From Klenkia terrae (GTDB taxonomy: Bacteria > Actinomycetota > Actinomycetes > Mycobacteriales > Geodermatophilaceae): a stretch of 32,126 nt of DNA. The notes beneath the pieces were generated by a model, which was not told the DNA's origin, did not search any database, and worked only from the letters and a program-made list of their open reading frames with translations. The stretch covers positions 407,780 to 439,905 of the forward strand of contig NZ_UEXK01000004.1 in the NCBI RefSeq assembly GCF_900491935.1, read 5' to 3'. Both the position numbers and the translations under genes were made by a program. Numbering within the stretch: position 1 is the stretch's first letter; the number at the start of each line of letters is the position of its first letter. Positions 24,451-32,126 of this stretch are shown piece by piece.

Positions 24451-24470
24451 CGCCCCACCGTAGTGGGGCG
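24451..24470 (-). terminator. Hairpin between ahpE and tRNA-Val, with embedded -10-like box
   Basis: CGCCCCAC-CGTA-GTGGGGCG is a perfect 8-bp stem with a four-base loop, 9 bp after the ahpE stop on the - strand. It probably ends the DUF3052-ahpE transcript. The same stretch contains TACGGT on the - strand (24462-24457), which could be the -10 box of tRNA-Val, about 12 bases before its 5' end. Confidence 0.5.
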
Positions 24471-24479
24471 GGTCCGGGA

Positions 24480-24941
24480 TCAGGCGGCCAGCGCGGCGAC
24501 GGCGTCCTTCCAGCCGGTCTGCGCCCGGGCGTCGCCGGGGCCGTTGACCTCGGCGAAGGCGATCTTCCCCTCGGCGTCGACCAGGAAGGTGCCCCGGTTG
24601 GCCATGCCGGCGACGTCGAAGAACGCGTCGTAGGCCTTGGCCACCTCGCCGTGCGGCCAGAAGTCGCTGAGCAGCGGGAACTCGAAGCCCTGCTGGTCCT
24701 TCCACGCCTTCAGCGTCGGCGCCGGGTCGCAGGACACGGCGACGACCTTCACGCCGGCGTCGGTGTAGGTGGCCAGCTCGTCGCGCAGCTGGCACAGCTC
24801 ACCGGTGCAGATGCCGGAGAAGGCGAACGGGTAGAAGACCACGAGCACCGGCGTCCCCCGCTGCTCGGACAGCGTGAAGGGCTGGCGGTCGGAGTCGTTC
24901 AGCGTGAAGTCGGGGGCGGTGTCGCCGACGGAGAGGCTCAT
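24480..24941 (-). CDS. ahpE: AhpE-type peroxiredoxin
   Basis: A 153-residue thiol peroxidase that reduces hydrogen peroxide, peroxynitrite or fatty acid hydroperoxides. It closely follows mycobacterial AhpE: APDFTLND, FYPFAFSGIC with peroxidatic Cys45, FPLLSDFWPHGEVAKAYD, GMANRGTFLVDAEGKI and the closing WKDAVAALA. Unlike Mycobacterium AhpE, a second cysteine sits five residues on (Cys50 in CTGELCQL), the spacing seen in E. coli BCP, so an internal disulfide mechanism is possible; Cys71 is also present. It lies 22 bp downstream of DUF3052 on the same strand, the order of Rv2239c-Rv2238c. The ATG start is the normal family start. Confidence 0.94.
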   Translation of the reverse strand: MSLSVGDTAPDFTLNDSDRQPFTLSEQRGTPVLVVFYPFAFSGICTGELCQLRDELATYTDAGVKVVAVSCDPAPTLKAWKDQQGFEFPLLSDFWPHGEVAKAYDAFFDVAGMANRGTFLVDAEGKIAFAEVNGPGDARAQTGWKDAVAALAA

Positions 24942-24963
24942 GCCCGCGATCGTGCCGTACCCC

Positions 24964-25389
24964 TCAGCGCTTGGAGCGGGCGGCCTTCGGGGTGACCAGG
25001 CGGATCCCGGCCCACTCCTTGGCCGCGGAGATGCTGCTGGTCTGCTGCAGGCCCGCGGTCGGCGCGGCCTCGGTGACCTCGCCGGGCTCGACGTGGCCCG
25101 GGCGCCCGGACTTCGGCGTCAGCAGCCAGACGACCCCGTCGTCGGCCAGTGCGGCGAGGGAGTCGACGAGGGCGTCGATCAGGTCGCCGTCCTCCTCGCG
25201 CCACCACAGCAGGACGACATCGGCGACCTCGTCGGAGTCCTCGTCGACCATCTCGCCGCCGGAGAGCTCGACGACGGAGTCGCGGAGGTCCTCGTCGGCG
25301 TCCTCGTCCCAGCCGAGCTCCTGCACGACCATGCCCGGCTTGATCCCCAGCCGGGCCGCCATGCTGGCGCTGCCCGAGTCGACGCTCAT
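24964..25389 (-). CDS. DUF3052 family protein (Rv2239c-like)
   Basis: A 141-residue acidic cytoplasmic protein of unknown function, found beside ahpE and aceE in actinobacteria. The family core is AARLGIKPGMVVQELGWDEDADEDLRDSV, a helix of EDSDEVADVVLLWWREEDGDLIDALVDSLAAL, and VWLLTPKSGRPGHVEPGEV. It ends with SAAKEWAGIRLVTPKA and a basic tail. ATG 25389 begins MSVDSGSASMAARLG; GGAGGA lies upstream at a longer than ideal distance. It is divergent from aceE across 212 bp that must hold both promoters; no clear -10 box was recognised there. Together with ahpE it forms a two-gene unit on the - strand. Confidence 0.9.
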   Translation of the reverse strand: MSVDSGSASMAARLGIKPGMVVQELGWDEDADEDLRDSVVELSGGEMVDEDSDEVADVVLLWWREEDGDLIDALVDSLAALADDGVVWLLTPKSGRPGHVEPGEVTEAAPTAGLQQTSSISAAKEWAGIRLVTPKAARSKR

Positions 25390-25601
25390 CCCCGCTCGTC
25401 CTCCATGTGCTCGACGTACCCGGTGCCGGTGGCCGCCGTGGTGCGGCGCACCCGGGTCGGTGCGTCAGTGTGTCCGACGCACGCCCGGAGCGGTAGCCGA
25501 CGGGTCCGATCCGTGCCCGGAACGTGTCCCGACCGGCGAACTCCACGACCAGAACGTGAGGCGGCGTGACGTCGGCGGGGGCGGCAGGAGACGATGTCCC
25601 C

Positions 25602-28406
<2,805 letters not shown>

Positions 28407-28412
28407 CCCCTG

Positions 28413-28433
28413 GGCTTGGATCAGCTGGGTTCA
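28413..28433 (+). repeat. Left 21-bp terminal inverted repeat
   Basis: Exact inverted match to 29647-29667. It begins 7 bp after the aceE stop codon. Confidence 0.85.
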
Positions 28434-28442
28434 GCAGAGTTC

Positions 28443-28474
28443 GTCCTGGCTCACCGACGCCGGTGAGCCAGGAC
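28443..28474. repeat. Left 32-bp hairpin of the element
   Basis: GTCCTGGCTCACCGAC faces GCCGGTGAGCCAGGAC, a 16-bp stem with one mismatch and no loop; flanking AGAGT and ACTCT extend the symmetry. It differs from the right-hand copy at one base. It may also terminate aceE transcription. Confidence 0.85.
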
Positions 28475-28497
28475 GGACTCTTGCGTTCCGGGCCCGA

Positions 28498-28525
28498 TGA
28501 TCCACAGGCCGCGGCCCCATCCACA
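28498..28525 (+). promoter_or_regulatory. Two TCCACAG repeats (DnaA-box-like) upstream of the element gene
   Basis: TGATCCACA (28498-28506) and CCATCCACA (28517-28525) occur 19 bp apart in the leader of the element gene. They match the DnaA box TTATCCACA at 8 and 7 of 9 positions. They could be DnaA sites or operators for the gene's own winged-helix domain. Neither role is shown by the sequence. Confidence 0.3.
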
Positions 28526-28575
28526 GATCCGTCGCGGTCCTCCCCCCGGGGCCGGGCACAGGCCACAGTCGGCCC

Positions 28576-29649
28576 GTGGATCCCCTGCTCACCGCTGCCA
28601 TGGCCCGGCACGGCGACGTCTTCGCGACAGCGGACGCCCGCGCCGCCGGCCACGACCGGCACGCGATCGCGGCCGAGGTGCGGACCGGCGCCTGGCACCC
28701 CGTGCGCTACGGCGTCTACACCGACCACGACACCTGGTGGGCCTACGCCGCCAAGGGCGAGACGCACCACCTCGAGGCCGCCGCGGTCGTGCTCCGCCTC
28801 GGCCGCACGGGGTCGGTGCTGAGCCACTCCTCGGCCGCCCGGTTGCACGGGCTCGTGCTCCCGGCAGACGTGTCCACCGAGGTCGAGCTCACCGATGCCG
28901 AGCAGTTCCGCCGCGGCCGCGGCTACCGCGTCCGCCGGGCCTCACTGCCGCCGGAGGACGTCACCACCATCGGCGGGCTACCGGTGACCACCCTCGCCCG
29001 CACCCTGGCCGACGTCGGTCGGGAGTGGGATGTCGTGGACACGGTCGTCGCCGTGGACGACGTCCTGGCCGACGGTCGGTTGACCCCCGCCGACCTGACG
29101 GCGACGGCGCTGCGCCACCGGCACTGGCCCCGGGCCGGGCGGATGGCGCGCGCCTTCGGCTTGGCCCGGGTGGGCGCGCACTCCCCGCACGAGACCCGCA
29201 CGCGACTGGCCTTCGTCGCGGCCGGGCTGCCGGAGCCGGTGCTGCAGGTCGCGGTCTACCGGGGACGGCGACTGGTCGGCGTGCTGGACATGCTGTGGGT
29301 CGAGCCCGCCGCCTTCGCCGAGGGCGACGGCAGGGTCAAGGTCAGCGAGCCGTGGAACGGGCGTACGCCCGCCGAGGCGGTGTGGGCGGAGAAGTGCCGG
29401 CACGACGACCTCGTGGACCTCGACCTGCGCGGGGTGCGGGTCAAGCCGGCGGACCTGTTCGACCCGTTCCCGGCCAAGATCGCCCGACTGCGGCACCTCA
29501 TCGCCAACCCGCCGCCGGGACCCCGTCGGTACCGGGTCGAGCAGCGCAACGGCGGGCTCCGGCTCCGGCCCCGGGTCGGCGGGACCGCCGAGGGCACCAG
29601 CGTGCGTCCTGGCTCACCGGCGCCGGTGAGCCAGGACGCACGGTCGTGA
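28576..29649 (+). CDS. AbiEi-like winged-helix protein with a DUF559/Vsr-like C-terminal domain
   Basis: A 357-residue protein. The N-terminal region (about 5-50: HGDVFATADARAAGHDRHAIAAEVRTGAWHPVRYGVY) is the winged-helix domain of AbiEi-type antitoxins. A middle part has VLSHSSAARLHGL and GLPVTTLARTLADV, usual in actinobacterial AbiEi homologues. The C-terminal part (about 200-300) resembles DUF559/Vsr nucleases: SPHETRTRL (Glu206), VGVLDMLW (Asp238), FAEGDGRVK (Glu249, Asp251, Lys255), a candidate PD-(D/E)XK site. No AbiEii toxin gene is adjacent. The last 16 residues or so are encoded by the right hairpin. GTG 28576 lacks a ribosome site; CACAGT six bases upstream could be a weak leaderless -10. 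DNA binding is likely; nuclease activity is a hypothesis. Confidence 0.72.
   Translation: MDPLLTAAMARHGDVFATADARAAGHDRHAIAAEVRTGAWHPVRYGVYTDHDTWWAYAAKGETHHLEAAAVVLRLGRTGSVLSHSSAARLHGLVLPADVSTEVELTDAEQFRRGRGYRVRRASLPPEDVTTIGGLPVTTLARTLADVGREWDVVDTVVAVDDVLADGRLTPADLTATALRHRHWPRAGRMARAFGLARVGAHSPHETRTRLAFVAAGLPEPVLQVAVYRGRRLVGVLDMLWVEPAAFAEGDGRVKVSEPWNGRTPAEAVWAEKCRHDDLVDLDLRGVRVKPADLFDPFPAKIARLRHLIANPPPGPRRYRVEQRNGGLRLRPRVGGTAEGTSVRPGSPAPVSQDARS
29601..29642. repeat. Right hairpin of the element (perfect 42-bp palindrome)
   Basis: Positions 29601-29621 and 29622-29642 are perfect reverse complements with no loop, containing the same 32-bp core as the left hairpin (29606-29637). It overlaps the 3' end of the element gene, so it is both coding and structural. 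It could also stop transcription of that gene and of the convergent M20 gene. Confidence 0.85.
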
Positions 29650-29667
29650 ACCCAGCTGATCCAAGCC
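29647..29667 (-). repeat. Right 21-bp terminal inverted repeat
   Basis: Exact reverse complement of 28413-28433. It begins at the stop codon of the element gene (TGA 29647-29649) and ends 11 bp before the M20 gene stop. Confidence 0.85.
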
Positions 29668-29678
29668 GCGGCCGACGG

Positions 29679-30881
29679 CTAGGGGGTGAGGGCGGCGAGG
29701 GCCATCGCGGTGTACATCGCGACACCTGCCGGCAGGGCGGCCTCGTCGAAGACGACCAGGTTCGAGTGGTTGCCCGGGGACTGGTCGGGCACCAGGTCCG
29801 GCGGGCAGGCGCCGAGGAAGGCCATCGCGCCGGGCACCCGCTCCAGCACGTAGGAGAAGTCCTCGGCGCCCATCAGCGGGTCGACCATCGGCAGGCTCAT
29901 CGCCGGACCGAGCAGCCCGGCGGCGACGGACTCCACCTGGCCGGCGACGACGGCGTCGTTGACGGTCACCGGGTAGCCCTCGACCCGCTCGAACTCCGCC
30001 ACCAGCTCGTGCGCGGCCGCGACGTGCTCGGCGACCCGCTGCACCCGGGCGACCACGTCGGCCCGGCGCTCTGCGGACAGGGTCCGGATGGTGCCCTCGA
30101 GGAACGCGGTCGCCGGGATGATGTTGTTCGTCGTCCCGGCGCTGATGTGCCCGACGGTGACCACGGCGGGGTCGAAGACGTCGACCCGGCGGGTGACCAT
30201 CGACTGCAGCGCCAGCACGATCTCCGCGGCGACCGGGACCGGGTCGGCGGTCACGTGCGGGGTCGAGGCGTGCCCGCCGGCGCCGCGCATCGTGATCCGG
30301 AAGTGGTCGGCCGCGGCCATCATCGGGCCGGGCCGCACGTTGATCGTCCCGGTCGGGAACGACGTGCTGATGTGCAGCGCGAACGCCCCGCTCACCGGCG
30401 CCTCCGGGACGGCGTCCAGCAACCCCTCCTCGAGCATGAACCGCGCGCCGTGGTGGCCCTCCTCCCCCGGCTGCACCATGAACACGACCTGCCCGGCGAG
30501 CTCGTCGCGGCGGTCGGCCAGCAGCCGCGCGGCGCCCAGCAGCATGGCCACGTGGGTGTCGTGCCCGCAGGCGTGCATCGCGCCGGGGATCTCGGAGGCG
30601 AAGTCGAGACCGGTGTCCTCCTGCAGCGGCAGCGCGTCCATGTCCCCGCGCAGCAGGTAGGTCGGCCCCGGCCGGGCACCCCGCAGCACCCCGACCACCG
30701 AGGACGTCGACCGCCCGGTCGTCACCTCCACCGGCAGGTCGGCGAACGCCTCCAGCACCATCGCCTGGGTCTCGGGCAGCTGCAGCCCCACCTCGGGACG
30801 GCGGTGCAGCCGGCGACGCAGGTCGACGGTGCGGTCGGCATCGGCTCGGGCGGCGGCGAGCAGCGCGGTGTCGTCGGTCAT
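29679..30881 (-). CDS. M20 family amidohydrolase (N-acyl amino acid hydrolase type)
   Basis: A 400-residue metal-dependent hydrolase of the M20D group, which splits N-acyl or IAA-amino acid conjugates and similar amides. Visible features are RRRLHRRPEVGLQLPET, LLRGDMDALPLQE, the metal site HACGHDTHVAMLLGAA, QPGEEGHHGA with the catalytic Glu pair, the dimerisation domain around RGAGGHASTPHVTADPVPVA, and a closing MGAEDFSYVLERVPGAMAFLGA. There is no signal peptide. ATG 30881 has GGGAG about nine bases upstream; an in-frame extension further up crosses the ArsR promoter and is rejected. It is divergent from arsR, whose operator-like repeat could also affect it. The true substrate is unknown. Confidence 0.92.
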   Translation of the reverse strand: MTDDTALLAAARADADRTVDLRRRLHRRPEVGLQLPETQAMVLEAFADLPVEVTTGRSTSSVVGVLRGARPGPTYLLRGDMDALPLQEDTGLDFASEIPGAMHACGHDTHVAMLLGAARLLADRRDELAGQVVFMVQPGEEGHHGARFMLEEGLLDAVPEAPVSGAFALHISTSFPTGTINVRPGPMMAAADHFRITMRGAGGHASTPHVTADPVPVAAEIVLALQSMVTRRVDVFDPAVVTVGHISAGTTNNIIPATAFLEGTIRTLSAERRADVVARVQRVAEHVAAAHELVAEFERVEGYPVTVNDAVVAGQVESVAAGLLGPAMSLPMVDPLMGAEDFSYVLERVPGAMAFLGACPPDLVPDQSPGNHSNLVVFDEAALPAGVAMYTAMALAALTP

Positions 30882-30912
30882 CGGGTCAGTCTCCCCCACC
30901 TGCTCATCACCC

Positions 30913-30942
30913 TTGACGTATATGCACTGCCCCTCATATGGT
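30913..30942 (+). promoter_or_regulatory. Leaderless ArsR promoter with an internal inverted repeat
   Basis: TTGACG (30913-30918) and TATGGT (30937-30942) are separated by 18 bases. The -10 ends six bases before GTG 30949, which implies a leaderless mRNA. Between and overlapping the boxes, ATATG (30920-30924) and CATAT (30935-30939) form an inverted repeat with a 10-base gap, a plausible ArsR operator for autorepression. The stretch is AT-rich compared with its surroundings. Confidence 0.6.
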
Positions 30943-30948
30943 CGACGG

Positions 30949-31260
30949 GTGGACGTGTTCACCGTGCTGGCCGACCCGACCCGCCGCGCCGTCCTCGACC
31001 TGCTGGCCGGCGGTGAGCGGAGCGCCGGCGACCTGGGGCAGGCCGCCCCGGCCCTCACCCAGCCCGCCCTGTCCCGGCACCTGCGGGTGCTCCGCGAGGC
31101 CGGGCTGGTCCGGGTGCGGGTCGAGGGCCAGCGCCGGGTCTACCGGCTCGACGCCGCACCGCTCACCGAGGTCGACGCCTGGGTCGACCGCTACCGCAGC
31201 CACTGGACGGCGGCCCTCGACCGGCTGGCCGACCACCTCACCGAGGGAGACCCGACATGA
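30949..31260 (+). CDS. ArsR family transcriptional regulator
   Basis: A 103-residue winged-helix repressor. It begins with FTVLADPTRRAVLDLLAGGERSAGDLG, then the recognition helix region ALTQPALSRHLRVLREAGLV and the wing VRVEGQRRVYRLD. A C-terminal helix follows (VDAWVDRYRSHWTAALDRLADHL). No metal-binding cysteine motif (such as CVC) is present, so it belongs to the non-metal branch that is usually paired with SRPBCC proteins. GTG 30949 is chosen since the -10 box ends six bases before it. Its stop overlaps the ATG of the SRPBCC gene (ATGA). Autorepression through the ATATG/CATAT repeat is inferred. Confidence 0.92.
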   Translation: MDVFTVLADPTRRAVLDLLAGGERSAGDLGQAAPALTQPALSRHLRVLREAGLVRVRVEGQRRVYRLDAAPLTEVDAWVDRYRSHWTAALDRLADHLTEGDPT

Positions 31261-31736
31261 CCGGCACCTTCTCCGCGATCGCCGACGGCCGGCGCACCGT
31301 CACCTTCGTCCGGGTGCTCCCGGCCAGCCCGGAACGGGTGTGGGCAGCGCTCACCGAGTCCGCCGACCTGGCCGTCTGGCTCGCCCCGGCCACGATCGAG
31401 CCCCGGGTCGGCGGCGCCGTCCGCATCGAGTTCGACGGCGAGGACTCGCTGACCACCGGCACCGTGCTGACCTGGGACCCGCCGCGCACCCTGGAGCACG
31501 GCTGGCACTACCCGGGCGAGGACCGGTCCGTCGTCCGGTACGACCTGGTCGCGGTCGAGGGCGGCACCGAGCTCACGCTGGTCCACCGCCTGCTGCGCAC
31601 CGACCAGGCGCCCGGCTACGGCGCCGGCTGGCACGCCCACCTGGACGCCCTCGCCGCCCGGCTGGCCGGCGTCGGGCACGACTGGGACGCCGCGTTCGGC
31701 GAGCTGCTCCCCCGCTACCGCGCACTCGCGGGCTAG
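31257..31736 (+). CDS. SRPBCC (AHSA1-like) domain protein
   Basis: A 159-residue protein with the START-like ligand-binding fold of the AHSA1 group. It has RTVTFVRVLPASPERVWAALTESADLAVWLAP, GGAVRIEFDGEDSLTTGTVLTWDPPRTLEHGW and GGTELTLVHRLL, ending in GYGAGWHAHLDALAARL. In many bacteria such genes follow an ArsR regulator, as here with a 4-nt overlap. The pair may sense or bind a small hydrophobic ligand; the actual role is not known. Its TAG stop overlaps the TAG stop of the convergent pirin-like gene within the tetranucleotide CTAG (31733-31736). Confidence 0.9.
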   Translation: MTGTFSAIADGRRTVTFVRVLPASPERVWAALTESADLAVWLAPATIEPRVGGAVRIEFDGEDSLTTGTVLTWDPPRTLEHGWHYPGEDRSVVRYDLVAVEGGTELTLVHRLLRTDQAPGYGAGWHAHLDALAARLAGVGHDWDAAFGELLPRYRALAG

Positions 31737-32126
31737 TCGACCGCCCACAGCGGGCGGGCCCGGTCCAGCTGCCAGACGCACACCGTCGCCGGCCCGGTCA
31801 CCCGGCCCTCGCCCTGCGTGGGCAGCGGGCCGGCCCAGACCCGCTGCCGGGTGGCCACCACCCGCAGGCCCGGCGGCACCGCGACGGTGTCGTCGGCCTG
31901 CACCCGGGCCACCCAGAGCCGGGCGTCCGGGCGGCCGAGGTCGACCCAGCCGCGACCCAGCCCGGCTGCCCAGCGCACCGTCCGGTGTCCGGGTTCCTGG
32001 CCCGGCGACCGGGTGCGCAGGTAGGTCTGCAGCACGTGCGCGCCGTCGGCGCCGGCCACCTCGTCGTGCACCAGCCCCGTGCCCGCCCGCAACACGCCGA
32101 CGTCCCCGGCCCGCAGCGTCGCCCGC
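31733..32126 (-). CDS. Pirin-like cupin protein, 5' end beyond the window
   Basis: About 130 C-terminal residues are visible and the frame stays open to the right edge, so the start lies outside. The edge sequence ATLRAGDVGVLRAGTGLVHDE followed by HVLQTYLR matches the end of the pirin N-terminal cupin domain (compare the usual GDVQWMTAGRGIVHSE and a following LQLWVN segment). The rest, with WAAGLGRGWVDLG and VPPGLRVVATRQRVWAGPL, would be the linker and a short second domain. Pirins are metal-binding cupins, some with quercetinase activity; the role here is open. An internal GTG at 32095 is not a credible start because the motif continues upstream of it. Confidence 0.65.
   Translation of the reverse strand, partial: RATLRAGDVGVLRAGTGLVHDEVAGADGAHVLQTYLRTRSPGQEPGHRTVRWAAGLGRGWVDLGRPDARLWVARVQADDTVAVPPGLRVVATRQRVWAGPLPTQGEGRVTGPATVCVWQLDRARPLWAVD

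Larger units (their letters stand above)
28413..29667. mobile_element. Putative hairpin-ended element (1255 bp) carrying a wHTH/nuclease-like gene
   Basis: The outermost 21 bp (28413-28433; inner 20 bases GCTTGGATCAGCTGGGTTCA) recur exactly inverted at 29647-29667. On each side a nine-base variable gap is followed inward by a 32-bp palindromic hairpin (half GTCCTGGCTCACCGGC): 28443-28474 with one mismatch, and 29606-29637 perfect. The two 62-bp ends are therefore inverted copies of one composite unit enclosing a single gene. No convincing target-site duplication is visible outside the repeats (flanks CCCCTG and GCGGCC). It sits between the convergent aceE and M20 genes. It could be a transposable cassette or a pair of REP-like repeats that acquired a gene. 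Confidence 0.5.

Noticed and set aside
25390-25601. Small gene or riboswitch in the aceE-DUF3052 gap
   Set aside because: No conserved protein motif, clear -10 box or convincing structured leader could be read; it is left as an ordinary divergent promoter region.
28576-29649. Complete AbiE type IV toxin-antitoxin system
   Set aside because: Only an AbiEi-like protein is present. No nucleotidyltransferase AbiEii gene lies on either side, so no toxin partner can be claimed.

Overview
The window is about 32 kb of very GC-rich, gene-dense DNA. Start codons are often GTG, genes are separated by few or no bases (4-nt GTGA/ATGA overlaps), and several genes appear to have leaderless TANNNT promoters. 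Gene content and order point to a high-GC actinobacterium. A family such as Geodermatophilaceae is plausible, but that is inference from style and content. Part of the window keeps the order known from mycobacteria: RNase H/phosphatase (Rv2228c), CdsZ zinc ribbon (Rv2229c), NIF3 (Rv2230c), and further along AhpE (Rv2238c), DUF3052 (Rv2239c) and aceE (Rv2241).

Layout. 26-2678 (+): tightly coupled operon of type II L-asparaginase, CutC-like barrel protein and ROK sugar kinase. 2686-3798 (-): a Rv2629/Balon-like ribosome hibernation factor whose middle third lies in another frame (two compensating frameshifts). 3937-4806 (+): DUF4349 lipoprotein. 4794-7559 (-): DoxX-like protein, 14-TM MFS exporter and PIG-L/LmbE deacetylase, probably one operon. 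7584-9586 (+): TauE/SafE permease and ArsB/SLC13-like permease, divergent from the DoxX gene across a 24-bp gap. 9587-9776 holds two large palindromes. 9777-10808 (-): nadA. 10928-13412 (+): a polar amino acid ABC importer (binding lipoprotein, permease, ATPase). 13419-18453 (-): the nif3/cdsZ/RNase H locus, with a DUF3311 plus sodium:solute symporter pair inserted between nif3 and cdsZ. 18652-22377 (-): a fused TMD-NBD-TMD-NBD ABC exporter with one degenerate ATP site, divergent from a FUSC-family membrane protein (22431-24368, +). 24373-24444 (-): tRNA-Val(TAC). 24480-25389 (-): ahpE and DUF3052. 25602-28406 (+): aceE. 28413-29667: an element-like unit with 21-bp inverted ends plus hairpins around a winged-helix/PD-(D/E)XK-like gene. 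29679-30881 (-): M20 amidohydrolase, divergent from an ArsR-SRPBCC pair (30949-31736, +). 31733 to the right edge (-): a partial pirin-like protein.

Most genes are housekeeping or transport functions. The least ordinary structure is the hairpin-bounded unit at 28413-29667: its two composite ends match in inverted orientation and it sits just after aceE. Also notable are the two intergenic palindromes at 9610-9750, the frame-disrupted Balon-like gene, the divergent promoter with overlapping -10 boxes at 7566-7575, and the transporter pair interrupting the nif3-cdsZ locus. All calls come from reading the sequence; no database search was run.
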